The translations under genes and the position numbers were made by a program. A DNA stretch of 28,554 bases from JAAYDI01 sp052034005 (GTDB lineage: Bacteria; Planctomycetota; Planctomycetia; Pirellulales; Pirellulaceae), in NCBI GenBank assembly GCA_052034005.1, contig JBPOJB010000072.1, positions 1-28,554 on the forward strand, written 5' to 3'. This document shows positions 16,465 to 24,890 of this stretch, piece by piece. Every line of letters starts with the position of its first letter. Position 1 is the stretch's first letter. The notes below the pieces were generated by a model. The model was not told where the DNA came from and ran no database searches. It worked only from the letters and a program-made list of their open reading frames with translations.

Positions 16465-16483
16465 TCTTGTCAGCGCGACAAGA
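16465..16483 (-). terminator. Stem-loop downstream of infA
   Basis: TCTTGTC (16465-16471) and GACAAGA (16477-16483) form a perfect 7-bp stem with a five-base loop, 41 bases past the infA stop. No T-run follows on the minus strand, so it may be a 3' mRNA structure and not an intrinsic terminator. Confidence 0.3.
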
Positions 16484-16524
16484 TGTGCACGTAACGGGGA
16501 ATGGGAGCGGTCAGCCGATCAGCA

Positions 16525-16746
16525 CTACCGCTCGCGATACGTGATCCGACCTTTGGTCAGGTCGTAAGGAGAGAGTTCCACCGTGACCTTATCACCCGGC
16601 ACGATGCGGATGAAATGTTTCCGCATCTTGCCGGCCACATGAGCCAGCACTTCATTACCCGTGTCCAGCTGGACGCGAAACCGCGTATTGGCTAGAGCTT
16701 GGGTGACAATGCCCTCCACCTCGAGGGCCTCCTCCTTCTTCGCCAT
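16525..16746 (-). CDS. infA: Translation initiation factor IF-1
   Basis: A 73-residue S1/OB-fold protein that binds the 30S A site and acts with IF-2 and IF-3 during initiation. The length is the usual one. ATG at 16746 follows GGGAGG (16757-16762) by 10 bases. The sequence MAKKEEALEVEGIVTQALAN, then TRFRVQLDTGNEVLAHVAGKMRKHFIRIVPGDKVTVELSPYDLTKGRITYR in overlapping parts, carries the IF-1 hallmarks GKMRK, GDKV and LSPYDLTKGRI. It is divergent from hrpA. No ribosomal-protein genes adjoin it, unlike in the spc operon of many bacteria, so it is transcribed on its own here or with the downstream exported-protein gene. Confidence 0.97.
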   Translation of the reverse strand: MAKKEEALEVEGIVTQALANTRFRVQLDTGNEVLAHVAGKMRKHFIRIVPGDKVTVELSPYDLTKGRITYRER

Positions 16747-16885
16747 GCGCACCCTACCTCCCGAGAGGAAAAAACCGACACCAAAAACGCCCAGGTACGG
16801 GCACGACGCGGGTACGAAATCCCCCGCGATCCGATGGAATCCCACCGTGCCCGCCGCTCGATACGCCCCCGCTCAGCTGCGTTCC

Positions 16886-16891
16886 AGTATA
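16886..16891 (-). promoter_or_regulatory. Candidate -10 element of infA
   Basis: The minus strand reads TATACT at 16891-16886, five of six consensus bases, about 140 bases before the infA start. The -35 region is poor. The resulting leader would contain a GCCC/GGGC stem (16789-16802) followed by a run of five T, so attenuation is possible though the stem is short. Confidence 0.3.
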
Positions 16892-16917
16892 TCGCTTGGG
16901 AACCACGAATCCAGGCC

Positions 16918-16958
16918 GGCTTGGAGTGTGGCGTCGCATGTGGCTTGGAGTGTGGCGT
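16918..16958. repeat. 24-bp period tandem repeat in the infA-hrpA intergenic region
   Basis: The 17-base string GGCTTGGAGTGTGGCGT occurs at 16918-16934 and again at 16942-16958 with no mismatch, a 24-base period. It lies between the divergent infA and hrpA genes, upstream of the infA candidate -10, and could be a tandem operator or a slippage product. Confidence 0.7.
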
Positions 16959-17040
16959 GGAGGAGGCCTGGACCGCAGGCCGGCCGCGAATAGGATGGAG
17001 AACACGTCCGCCCGCCACTCCCCACTCCGGCAGGATACGC

Positions 17041-20000
17041 ATGGCCGAGCCCCCCGCATTCGCAATCGAGTCGGCGATTGAAGCCGCCCTGGCGCCCGAT
17101 CGCCATCGGCTGCGTGCCCGTTGGCGGGCGCTGGCCGACTCCGCGCGCCGAGCCTCGAACCCGCGCGCCTGGGAACGCCTGTGCGCGGACATCCAGCGTT
17201 CGGCCGATCGCCGTGCGGCGCGCCAGGCCCGCGCGCCACGCGTGCAGTACGACGGATCGCTGCCGATCCACGCCTGCCGTCAGGCGATCGCCGCGGCCAT
17301 CACTCACCACCAGGTGGTCATCGTCTGCGGCGAGACCGGGTCCGGTAAATCCACGCAATTGCCCAAGATCTGCCTGGAGATCGGCCGTGGCGTGGACGGG
17401 CTGATCGGGCACACCCAGCCGCGGCGGCTGGCCGCGCGGACGATCGCGGCCCGCTTGGCCGAAGAACTGCACTCACCGCTGGGCCGGGACGTCGGCTTCA
17501 AGATCCGCTTCACCGACCGCACTCGGCCGGAAACCTACGTCAAGTTGATGACGGACGGGATTCTCCTGGCGGAGACGCCGTCCGACCGGTTCCTGAACCA
17601 GTACGACACGATCATCCTGGACGAGGCGCACGAGCGGTCGCTGAACATCGATTTCCTGCTGGGGTATATCAAGCGTCTGCTGCCGCAGCGGCCGGAGCTG
17701 CGCTGCATCATCACATCGGCCACGATCGACGCCACCCGGTTCCGCGACCACTTTGCGCCCGTGACCGGCGAGACGCCGATCCTGGAGGTGAGCGGCCGCA
17801 GCTATCCGGTGGAAGTGCGCTACCGGGCGGCGGAGAGCCTGCCGGACGAGCCGGAGCCGGACATTCGGACCCAGATCGCCGCGGCCGTCGAGGAGCTGCT
17901 TCGCGAGCAACCCGGCGACATCCTGGTCTTCCTGCCGACCGAGCGCGACATCCGCGAGGTGGCCACGACGCTCGGGCGACGGCAGCCGCGGCATTCGGCC
18001 GCACTCGAAGTCCTCCCGCTCTATGCGCGCCTGCCGGCCAAGGAGCAGAGCCGGGTCTTCGCGGCGCACACGACACGGCGCGTGGTGCTCGCCACGAACG
18101 TCGCCGAATCGTCGCTCACGGTACCCGGCATCCGCGCGGTGGTGGATACGGGTACGGCGCGCATCAGCCGATACTCGCCGCGCTCGAAGGTCCAGCGGTT
18201 GCCGATCGAGGCCGTGTCACGGGCTTCGGCCGATCAGCGCCTGGGCCGGTGCGGCCGTCTGGGCCCGGGGATCTGCATCCGGCTTTACAGTGAAGAGGAC
18301 TACCTGGCCCGCGACCGGTACACGACGCCGGAGATCCGCCGCACGAACCTGGCGTCGGTCATCCTTCAGACGCTCGCGCTGCGGCTTGGCGCGATCGAGG
18401 ACTTCCCGTTTCTCGACCCGCCGCGCCCGGAGGCAATCCGCGACGGCTACAAGACGCTCTTCGAATTGGGGGCCATCGATCGTCACCGCGCCCTGACGCC
18501 GCTGGGTCGCGAACTGGCCCGCCTCCCGGTCGACCCGCGTGTGGGCCGAATGATCCTGGCGGGCGACCAGCGGCGCTGCCTCGAGGAAGTCCTGATCATC
18601 GCAGCCGGGCTGGAGGTGCAGGACCCGCGCGACCGGCCCGGCGAGAAGGCCGAGGCGGCCGACCAGTGCCACGCGCAGTTCGCGGACGAGCAGTCCGATT
18701 TCTTCAGCATCCTGAAGCTGTGGGACTTCTACCAGCACCTGAAGCGGACCCTGTCGCGCAACGAGCTCCGCAAGGCCTGCCGCCAGAACTTCCTGTCGTT
18801 CAACCGGCTGCGTGAATGGGCCGACATCTATCGGCAGCTGCGGATGCTGTGCGAGGAGAGCGGCCGCCGCCTGCCGGCACGGCGCGACGACTACGACACG
18901 GTCCATCAGGCGTTGCTGAGCGGCTTGCTGGCGGGCGTTGCCTATCGCAGCGGCACGCATGAGTACACGGGAGCGGGCGACATCCGCCTGCAGCTCTGGC
19001 CGGGATCCGCGCTGTTCGCCCAGCGCCCCAAGTGGATCATGGCGGCGGAATTGGTCGAGACCAATCGCCGCTACTGCCGCGTTGTCGCACGGATCGATCC
19101 GGCATGGATCGAGCCGTTGGCCGACCACCTGGTACACCGCCACTACGACGAGCCCCATTGGGATTCACACGCGGGTTCGGCCCTGGCGTACGAGCGCGTG
19201 TCGCTGTTCGGCCTGCCGATCGTGTCCCGGCGGCGCGTGCCGCTCGCGCCGGTGGACCCCGCCACCGCGCGGCAGCTGTTCATCCAGCACGGACTGGTCG
19301 AAGGCGATCTGCGTCAGCGATTCGCGCTGCTGGAACACAACCGGCGGGTGCTGCGCGAGATCGAGCAGCTGGCCGCCAAGCAGCGCCGCACGGACCTGAT
19401 CGTGAGTCCACAGACGCTCTACACGTTCTACGACCGCCGGCTGCCGGAACAGGTGTGCGACGCGCGGCAATTGGCCCGCTGGCTGCCGACCGGCACGGAC
19501 ACCCCGACCGCGCTGCACCTGCGGCGGGAAGACCTGCTGGGTGAGGGCTGCGAGGCCGACACATCGAGTCGGTATCCCGATGTGCGGGCGATCCACAAGA
19601 CCCGCTTCCCGCTCCGCTACCAGTTCGCGCCCGGGGAGCTGGAAGACGGCATTACGATGACGGTCCCGCGACACGCCGTGAATCAGATCTCGCACGCCGA
19701 CGTCGACTGGCTCGTGCCCGGCCACCTGGAAGAGAAGATCACGGCCTTGATCCGGTCGCTTCCCAAACCGATCCGCACGGGCCTGGTCCCGGCGCCGGAC
19801 AGCGCGCGCAAGGCGGCGGCCATGCTCCCGTTCGGCCAAGGCCCGTTCCTGCCCACGCTCGCGCGCGTGCTCGAGCAGTTGTCGGGCGAGCGGATCCCGG
19901 TCGAGGCGTTCCAACTCGATCGGCTGCCCGCCCACCTGGTCATGAAGATCCGCCTGGTGGACGAGCGGGGTAAGACGTTGGCCGTGGATACAAGCCTGGA

Positions 20001-20937
20001 TCGGCTGCGTGCGAAGTACGCCGCGGCGGAGTCCGAGCCGCGCGGCCAGATCGCCGATCCGGCCTGGAACCGTCCGCCGACGCGCGATTGGGACTTCGGC
20101 AACCTGCCGCGCGAGGTGACGATCACGCGCGGCGGGCTGCGCGTACCCGCGTATCCGGCGGTGCTCGACCAGCAGGACGGCGTCGTGGTCCGGCTGCTGG
20201 ACACGGCCGACCGCGCGTGCCGGGAATCGCGGATCGGCGTGCGGCGGCTGTATGCCCTGGCCCAGCTCAAGGCGCTCCAGGCGCACGTGGCGTGGCTGCC
20301 CCGGCTGCGCGAGATCAAGCTGCTGGCCGGCAACCTCCCGGGGCGGGCGGCCCTGGAGCAGCAGTTCGCACTGCTGCTGGCCGACCGCGCGTTTCTGGGC
20401 GAGGACGACTTGCCGCGGACACGGGCTGAATACGAGCAGCGTTTGGCGGACGCGGCGGAGCGCGTCAGCCTGGCGGTCCAGGACGTCACGGCCCTGCTGT
20501 ACCCGCTGTTCGAGTCCTATCACGGCGCGCGGCTGGCGCTCGAAACGCTGCCCGAGGGCCGCTGGCCCGCGGCGGCCCGGGATGTGGCCGGTCAACTGGC
20601 GGCGCTGGTCCCGGAAGGGTTCCTCACGGCCACCCCCTGGACCTGGCTCCAGCACTACCCGCGCTACTTCCGCGCCATCGTGCATCGGCTGGACAAGCTG
20701 CGCCACGGCGGTCAACTGCGCGACCAGCAGGCGCTCGAGCAGCTGGAACGCTGGATCGCCCCCTGCGCGCAGCGCGCGGCGGCACACCGCCAGCGCGGCA
20801 CGGTCGATCCGCAACTGGTCCTGTTCCGTTGGATGCTGGAGGAATTCCGGGTATCCTTGTTCGCACAGCAGCTGGGCACTTGCCTGAGCGTGTCCGCCCA
20901 GCGACTCGAGAAGCAATGGGCTCAGGTAGCTCCGTAG
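17041..20937 (+). CDS. hrpA: ATP-dependent RNA helicase HrpA
   Basis: A 1298-residue DEAH-box helicase, the same length as E. coli HrpA. In E. coli it resolves stalled or collided ribosomes by pulling on mRNA. ATG at 17041 has AGGA (17032-17035) 5 bases upstream; the open frame runs back to 16699, across infA, and is rejected. Motifs: GETGSGKST Walker A (97-105), GHTQPRRLAA, DEAHERS (194-200), SAT (226-228), VFLPTERDI, ATNVAESSLTVPG and QRLGRCGR (motif VI, near 398). In motif VI the usual Ala after QR is Leu. Helicase-associated and OB-fold domains follow, and the long C-terminal DUF3418-type region distinguishes HrpA from shorter DEAH proteins such as HrpB. It is divergent from infA and is followed after 45 bases by a HAD phosphatase gene. 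Confidence 0.96.
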   Translation: MAEPPAFAIESAIEAALAPDRHRLRARWRALADSARRASNPRAWERLCADIQRSADRRAARQARAPRVQYDGSLPIHACRQAIAAAITHHQVVIVCGETGSGKSTQLPKICLEIGRGVDGLIGHTQPRRLAARTIAARLAEELHSPLGRDVGFKIRFTDRTRPETYVKLMTDGILLAETPSDRFLNQYDTIILDEAHERSLNIDFLLGYIKRLLPQRPELRCIITSATIDATRFRDHFAPVTGETPILEVSGRSYPVEVRYRAAESLPDEPEPDIRTQIAAAVEELLREQPGDILVFLPTERDIREVATTLGRRQPRHSAALEVLPLYARLPAKEQSRVFAAHTTRRVVLATNVAESSLTVPGIRAVVDTGTARISRYSPRSKVQRLPIEAVSRASADQRLGRCGRLGPGICIRLYSEEDYLARDRYTTPEIRRTNLASVILQTLALRLGAIEDFPFLDPPRPEAIRDGYKTLFELGAIDRHRALTPLGRELARLPVDPRVGRMILAGDQRRCLEEVLIIAAGLEVQDPRDRPGEKAEAADQCHAQFADEQSDFFSILKLWDFYQHLKRTLSRNELRKACRQNFLSFNRLREWADIYRQLRMLCEESGRRLPARRDDYDTVHQALLSGLLAGVAYRSGTHEYTGAGDIRLQLWPGSALFAQRPKWIMAAELVETNRRYCRVVARIDPAWIEPLADHLVHRHYDEPHWDSHAGSALAYERVSLFGLPIVSRRRVPLAPVDPATARQLFIQHGLVEGDLRQRFALLEHNRRVLREIEQLAAKQRRTDLIVSPQTLYTFYDRRLPEQVCDARQLARWLPTGTDTPTALHLRREDLLGEGCEADTSSRYPDVRAIHKTRFPLRYQFAPGELEDGITMTVPRHAVNQISHADVDWLVPGHLEEKITALIRSLPKPIRTGLVPAPDSARKAAAMLPFGQGPFLPTLARVLEQLSGERIPVEAFQLDRLPAHLVMKIRLVDERGKTLAVDTSLDRLRAKYAAAESEPRGQIADPAWNRPPTRDWDFGNLPREVTITRGGLRVPAYPAVLDQQDGVVVRLLDTADRACRESRIGVRRLYALAQLKALQAHVAWLPRLREIKLLAGNLPGRAALEQQFALLLADRAFLGEDDLPRTRAEYEQRLADAAERVSLAVQDVTALLYPLFESYHGARLALETLPEGRWPAAARDVAGQLAALVPEGFLTATPWTWLQHYPRYFRAIVHRLDKLRHGGQLRDQQALEQLERWIAPCAQRAAAHRQRGTVDPQLVLFRWMLEEFRVSLFAQQLGTCLSVSAQRLEKQWAQVAP

Positions 20938-20982
20938 GGGCCAGACGCAACACCCGACCGCCACGATGTGAGTCCCCAATCG

Positions 20983-21648
20983 ATGAAGAACAAAGTACAA
21001 GGCGCCGTGTTCGACCTGGACGGGACGCTGCTCGATTCGCTGGAAGATATCGCCAACGCGGCCAACGCCGTGCTCGCCGCGCACGGTCTCCCGGTGCATC
21101 CCGTCGATGCCTATCGGCTGTTCGTCGGTGACGGTGTGCGCCGGCTCGTCCACCGCCTGGTGCCGCTCGAACATCGAGCGGACACGGCGTTGATCGAGGC
21201 GCTGCTGGCCGAGTATGCGCAGCAGTACCACCGCGCGTGGAACGTCAAGTCACGGCTCTACGACGGGATCGAGGAGCTGCTCGACGCGCTCGTCCAGCGC
21301 CGGATCCGCATGGGCGTGTTGTCGAACAAGCCCCAGGCGGCCACGCGCCAGTGCGTCGACTACTACCTGGGCCGATACCCGTTCGCGGCCGTGCTGGGTC
21401 AGCAAGCGGATCGCCCGCCGAAGCCCGACCCGACCGGCGTGCGGGAACTCGTGGCGCAGCTGGAGGTGCCGCCCGAGGCCTGCTGCTACCTGGGCGACAC
21501 GGCCGTCGACATGCAAACCGCGCGGGAGGCGGGCATGTTCGCCGTCGGCGCGACCTGGGGGTTCCGCGACGTGGAGGAGCTCCGGGACGCCGGGGCCCAG
21601 GCCATCATCCACCATCCGCGCGAACTGCTCCCGCTGATCGACTCGTAG
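20983..21648 (+). CDS. HAD-family phosphatase, phosphoglycolate-phosphatase-like
   Basis: A 221-residue HAD subfamily IA hydrolase. Motif I is FDLDGTLLDS (nucleophile Asp and the +2 acid/base Asp), motif II the Ser of VLSNKPQ, motif III the Lys of PPKPDP, and motif IV GDTAVDM with two metal-binding Asp. The cap is the small helical type. It resembles Gph phosphoglycolate phosphatases, which detoxify 2-phosphoglycolate, but substrate cannot be fixed from sequence. ATG at 20983 or GTG at 20968 may be the start; neither has a clear ribosome-binding site. It follows hrpA by 45 bases, so co-transcription is likely. Confidence 0.9.
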   Translation: MKNKVQGAVFDLDGTLLDSLEDIANAANAVLAAHGLPVHPVDAYRLFVGDGVRRLVHRLVPLEHRADTALIEALLAEYAQQYHRAWNVKSRLYDGIEELLDALVQRRIRMGVLSNKPQAATRQCVDYYLGRYPFAAVLGQQADRPPKPDPTGVRELVAQLEVPPEACCYLGDTAVDMQTAREAGMFAVGATWGFRDVEELRDAGAQAIIHHPRELLPLIDS

Positions 21649-21741
21649 GCGGCGCCGGCCGCTGCCCGGGCTCTGCCGCCTCGAGATTCGGCCCGGCGTC
21701 CTCGGCCGGCTGGGAGCGCACAGGCCCCGGCGCTGGGCCGG

Positions 21742-23016
21742 CTAGGCGACGAACGTCGCGACAGCCGGCAGCTGGCCGTCGTCACCCAGGGGCAATTGGC
21801 GGAGGGGCGTCAGGATCTCCAGGTCGGATCGCGCTCGAGCCTCCTCGTAGTACGCCTCCGAACACTCCAGTTCGGCCACTTTCAGCGTATTCTGGATCCA
21901 CATGAGCTCTGCGCGTGCGGCGGTGCGCAGGCCGATGACCGACAGCGCGACATCGAGCATCTCGCGATCGGTCTCGTAGTCGAGCGGGATCATCGCGGCC
22001 GTCGCATGGCTGCCGGTCAGACAGTTGATGCGGGTGGCGCGCACATCCATCTCCCGCAGGACCTGGCTCCGGCAGAACTCGACCAGTCCGATCCCGGTGG
22101 CGTTCCGGTGCGTTTCCCTGGTCAATCCGCGGACGGCGATGTACTTGATCTTGGGAGACTCATCGTCGCGCGCCGCATGATCCAGGTACTTGCGGCCCAC
22201 CACGTTCGTGTCGAGCCCGGCGCCGCTGACATCCTTGCCGATCTGGTCGATCAGCAGGATATCGGCCCGGTCGAAAGGCAGTCTCGGCAGCCATTGGCGG
22301 GCCTGCCGCAGCAGTTCCGGTTCCCGCGTCTCGAACTCGTCCGGGGCCACGCCGACGATGCGCGCCGTCTCGTCATAGGCGTTCTCGACGATGGCCAGGC
22401 CGGCCAGAATACGGCACCGCTCGAGCACCTCGCGGGCCACGCTGCGGAGGATCTGGTCGAAGCTGAAGTCCTGGATGGCCTGATGATAGACCAGCGCTCC
22501 GGCATGTTTGCCGAGCCCGATGAGCATCATCTTCATCAGCCCGCTCTCGATGTCGCCGACGAATCGCGTATGCGGCTTGATCCGTCCGCACACGAGCACG
22601 TGGTCCGCCTCCGCCGCGTAGCGGTCGAAATGCACGGGGAACCCTTCGGCCGCCTGGCACACGACCACCGTGTCCATGCTCGATCGGATCGGGCAGCCGC
22701 ACGCGTCGGGCGTGATGCCGTAGGTTTCCAGGATTCGGCGCTGTCCTTCCGCCGTGGCGCCGCCGTGGCTGCCCATGGCCGGCACGATGAACGGCTCGGC
22801 ACCCAGCCGGCGCAGGTGATCGACGGCCGCGCGGAGAATGACCGCCATGTTCGCAATGCCGCGGCTGCCGGCCGAAATGGCGACCCGCTGGCCCGGCCGG
22901 ACGCGTGCCGCGAGCGGCAGGGCGGCCAGCGCCGCTTCCACGGCGCCGGGCACGTCCGTCACGCGCGGGCGGGGGAAATGCTGGCGGAGGCGAAACACGC
23001 GCGGATATGCGGACAT
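21742..23016 (-). CDS. LarA-like (DUF2088, lactate racemase N-terminal domain) protein
   Basis: A 424-residue protein of the DUF2088/LarA superfamily, which contains nickel-pincer-nucleotide lactate racemase and many relatives that act on other 2-hydroxy acids. Candidate equivalents of the LarA catalytic and cofactor residues are visible: His84 in GSHGGAT, His149 in GRIKPHTRF, Lys162 in ESGLMKMM and His171 in GKHAG. I infer a nickel-cofactor racemase/epimerase-like role; the cofactor-making larB, larC and larE genes are not in the window. ATG at 23016 is used; GTG at 23025 is an alternative nearer a GGAG. It lies about 30 bases behind a receiver gene on the same strand, so both are probably in one transcript with the glycosyltransferase further upstream. 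Substrate unknown. Confidence 0.85.
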   Translation of the reverse strand: MSAYPRVFRLRQHFPRPRVTDVPGAVEAALAALPLAARVRPGQRVAISAGSRGIANMAVILRAAVDHLRRLGAEPFIVPAMGSHGGATAEGQRRILETYGITPDACGCPIRSSMDTVVVCQAAEGFPVHFDRYAAEADHVLVCGRIKPHTRFVGDIESGLMKMMLIGLGKHAGALVYHQAIQDFSFDQILRSVAREVLERCRILAGLAIVENAYDETARIVGVAPDEFETREPELLRQARQWLPRLPFDRADILLIDQIGKDVSGAGLDTNVVGRKYLDHAARDDESPKIKYIAVRGLTRETHRNATGIGLVEFCRSQVLREMDVRATRINCLTGSHATAAMIPLDYETDREMLDVALSVIGLRTAARAELMWIQNTLKVAELECSEAYYEEARARSDLEILTPLRQLPLGDDGQLPAVATFVA

Positions 23017-23049
23017 GGCTGGCACGGCTCTCCAGCGGCGAGCACGACG

Positions 23050-23502
23050 TTACTCCATCGCGGGCAGGATGACGTCATCCAGCCAGTACTTCTTGAGCAA
23101 CCGGACGAGATCGAGGAATTTTTCCATGTTCACCGGCTTGACGATGTACCCGTCAACCTTGAGCGAATCGCACTGCAGCCGGTCTTCCTCGGCCTCCGAT
23201 GCGGTCACGATCACCACCGGGATGTCCTTGAGCCCCTCGTGGGACTTCACCTCGTTGAGCACCTCCAGGCCGGACCGGCGCGGCAGCATGAGGTCCAGCA
23301 GGATCAGGTCCGGGCGCGGCGCTTGGGCGAACCTGCCGCGATGGAAGACGAACTCCAGCGCCTCGTCGCCGTCGCGCACGAGCGTCAGCCGGTGCCGGAA
23401 TCCGCCGCGTTCCAGCGCACCGATCGTGACACGCGCGTCGACCAGCGAGTCTTCGATCAGCAGGATCTCCATCGGGCGCCCGACTGTCGATGGGTTGCTC
23501 AT
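23050..23502 (-). CDS. Single-domain response regulator (Rcp1/CheY-like)
   Basis: A 150-residue receiver protein with no output domain. Active-site residues: Glu17/Asp18 (LLIEDSL), phospho-acceptor Asp70 (LILLDLMLP), Thr100 (VIVTAS) and Lys122 (YIVKPVN). The pattern EILLIEDSLVDARVT and the VFHRGRF insertion before the phospho-acceptor strand are typical of Rcp1-type regulators that partner with phytochrome-like or PAS-containing histidine kinases. ATG at 23502 has AAGG (23510-23513) 7 bases upstream. No kinase gene is nearby. It sits between the glycosyltransferase (142 bases upstream) and the LarA-like gene (about 33 bases downstream), all on the minus strand. Confidence 0.92.
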   Translation of the reverse strand: MSNPSTVGRPMEILLIEDSLVDARVTIGALERGGFRHRLTLVRDGDEALEFVFHRGRFAQAPRPDLILLDLMLPRRSGLEVLNEVKSHEGLKDIPVVIVTASEAEEDRLQCDSLKVDGYIVKPVNMEKFLDLVRLLKKYWLDDVILPAME

Positions 23503-23644
23503 CAGTTGACCTTGCCCCCCTGTACGTCGCCGGGCCCGGCGCGCCGCGCGCCCCGGCCGGCCGCCCACGTGCAGCCGCCAATCGCTCCTGCACACTAAAC
23601 GATGGGGCCGTGCACGTCAAGATTCCCCCAGCCGCCGGGTCCGC

Positions 23645-24535
23645 TCAGCGGAAGATGCCGTAGCGCAGGATGCACCAGAGCGCCGCGAATCCATCGCGCC
23701 AGCCGATCTTCTTCCCCTCGGCATACGATCGCCGCGCATAGCAGATCGGCCGTTCGAAGAACCGCACGCCCCGCTGCCGGACCAGCTTGAAGGTCAATTC
23801 GATCTCGATCCCGAAGCGCCGCTCGCGAAGCGTCGGTACGATGTCGCGCACCAGGTCGCGGCGGAACATCTTGTAACAGGTCTCGACGTCCGTGAACCGG
23901 TACCCGGACACCAGCACGGCACAGAACGTGATCAGCTGGTTGGCGCCCTGGTGCCAGAGCGGCGAGACGGGACGATCGTTGTGGATGAACCGGCTCCCAT
24001 ACACGACATCCGCGTCGCCCTCCACGATCGGCTGTAAGAGCAGCCGCAGGTCGCGCGGGTCGTACTCCATGTCCGCGTCCTGGATCACCACCACCTGGCC
24101 CCGCGCCGCCGCCAACCCCGACTTGACGGCCGCGCCCTTCCCCTGGTTCCGCTCATGCAGAATGACGCGACAGTCCTCGCCCAGCGCCACGCGCTGCAGC
24201 ACCTCGCGCGTGCCGTCCGTGCTGCCGTCGTCCACCAGGATCATCTCCAGCGGCAGCTCCGTGGCGCGCACGCGCGCCAGCACCTGTTCAATCGTCCGCG
24301 CTTCGTTGTAGACGGGGATCACGACCGATAACAGAAAGTCCGGCGGCAGCGGATAGATGCCCAACTGCCGACACACGTCCGCGCCCAGTACGCGATGCAA
24401 CAACTCCACCCGCTCCGCGCGCGTCACAGACCCGGAGCCGGACAGCAATTGGTCCAGCATGCGCTGCCGGGCGCCACCCGCGCGCAGATCGCCGCTCGAA
24501 GGGCGCTCGGGCTCATGGGATGCTGAAGTACTCAC
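23645..24535 (-). CDS. Family 2 glycosyltransferase (dolichyl-phosphate-mannose-synthase-like)
   Basis: About 296 residues. The GT-A core is clear: LLSVVIPVYNEARTIEQVL, ILVDDGSTDGT, ERNQGKGAAVKSGLAAARG, the DxD motif in IQDADMEYD, then VYGSRFI and the FTDVETCYKMFRRD segment. It has no C-terminal transmembrane helices, so it is the soluble type that transfers a sugar to a polyprenyl phosphate or other lipid carrier. The start is uncertain. The frame is open to GTG 24592, with GTG 24535 and ATG 24460 as alternatives, and none has a good ribosome-binding site. The only strong site in the region serves an ATG at 24611 in another frame, which ends at 24513, so a frameshift near the start is possible. 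The sugar is unknown. Confidence 0.88.
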   Translation of the reverse strand: MSTSASHEPERPSSGDLRAGGARQRMLDQLLSGSGSVTRAERVELLHRVLGADVCRQLGIYPLPPDFLLSVVIPVYNEARTIEQVLARVRATELPLEMILVDDGSTDGTREVLQRVALGEDCRVILHERNQGKGAAVKSGLAAARGQVVVIQDADMEYDPRDLRLLLQPIVEGDADVVYGSRFIHNDRPVSPLWHQGANQLITFCAVLVSGYRFTDVETCYKMFRRDLVRDIVPTLRERRFGIEIELTFKLVRQRGVRFFERPICYARRSYAEGKKIGWRDGFAALWCILRYGIFR

Positions 24536-24611
24536 GGCCGGACTCGGGATGCTGCTGGCGAGAATCAAGCACCTGGTCAAGACACTCCGCACGATCAGGA
24601 TGCCTGCTCAT
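24513..24611 (-). CDS. Short ORF with strong ribosome-binding site overlapping the glycosyltransferase start
   Basis: ATG at 24611 follows GGAGGGAG (24616-24623) by 4 bases and encodes 32 residues, mostly charged (MSRHPDRAECLDQVLDSR and onward), ending in TGA at 24513-24515. It overlaps the glycosyltransferase frame by 23 bases from GTG 24535. It could be a leader peptide coupled to glycosyltransferase translation. Alternatively it is the true N-terminus of the glycosyltransferase, joined to the main frame by a lost or gained base between about 24513 and 24535. Confidence 0.35.
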   Translation of the reverse strand: MSRHPDRAECLDQVLDSRQQHPESGREYFSIP

Positions 24612-24710
24612 GGTACTCCCTCCACGCGCACTTCAACACCCCCGCGCTGCCGCGCGACGGCACCAGCAACCGCATTCGCACAAAAAAAAGAAATCTCTCG
24701 CCAAGGTTGC

Positions 24711-24738
24711 TTGACAATCCGTTTTCACTCGGCACAAT
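24711..24738 (+). promoter_or_regulatory. Sigma70-like promoter in the region upstream of folK
   Basis: TTGACA (24711-24716, six of six) and CACAAT (24733-24738, four of six) are separated by 16 bases. It is on the plus strand about 420 bases before folK, too far for a simple promoter of that gene unless the leader is long. It may instead start a small RNA. Confidence 0.55.
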
Positions 24739-24744
24739 GGGTCA

Positions 24745-24890
24745 GTTGTTGGAAAACAGACAGTGGTTTCGAGAGCCAACTATCTTCGTCGGTGTGCGAC
24801 GATGTTTTGAAGTCGGCTGCTACGTGCAGCCGCTGCCTTGTCAGAATCGCTCGATCGCGACCCAACGCGCACGCGTGTCGTGCGCGCGTG
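24745..24890 (+). ncRNA. Candidate structured small RNA or long leader
   Basis: Downstream of the promoter at 24711-24738 come three inverted repeats: GTTGG/CCAAC (24748-24752 with 24776-24780); CGGCTGC/GCAGCCG (24814-24820 with 24826-24832, perfect, loop TACGT); and CGCGCACG/CGTGCGCG (24866-24873 with 24879-24886, perfect, loop CGTGT). No T-run follows the last stem. It matches no RNA family I can recognise (not tmRNA, RNase P, SRP RNA or a known riboswitch). The ends are guesses. Confidence 0.3.

Noticed and set aside
16699..17040. hrpA reading frame open 114 codons upstream of the chosen start
   Set aside because: It crosses infA on the other strand and shows no HrpA likeness; an ATG with AGGA lies at 17041.
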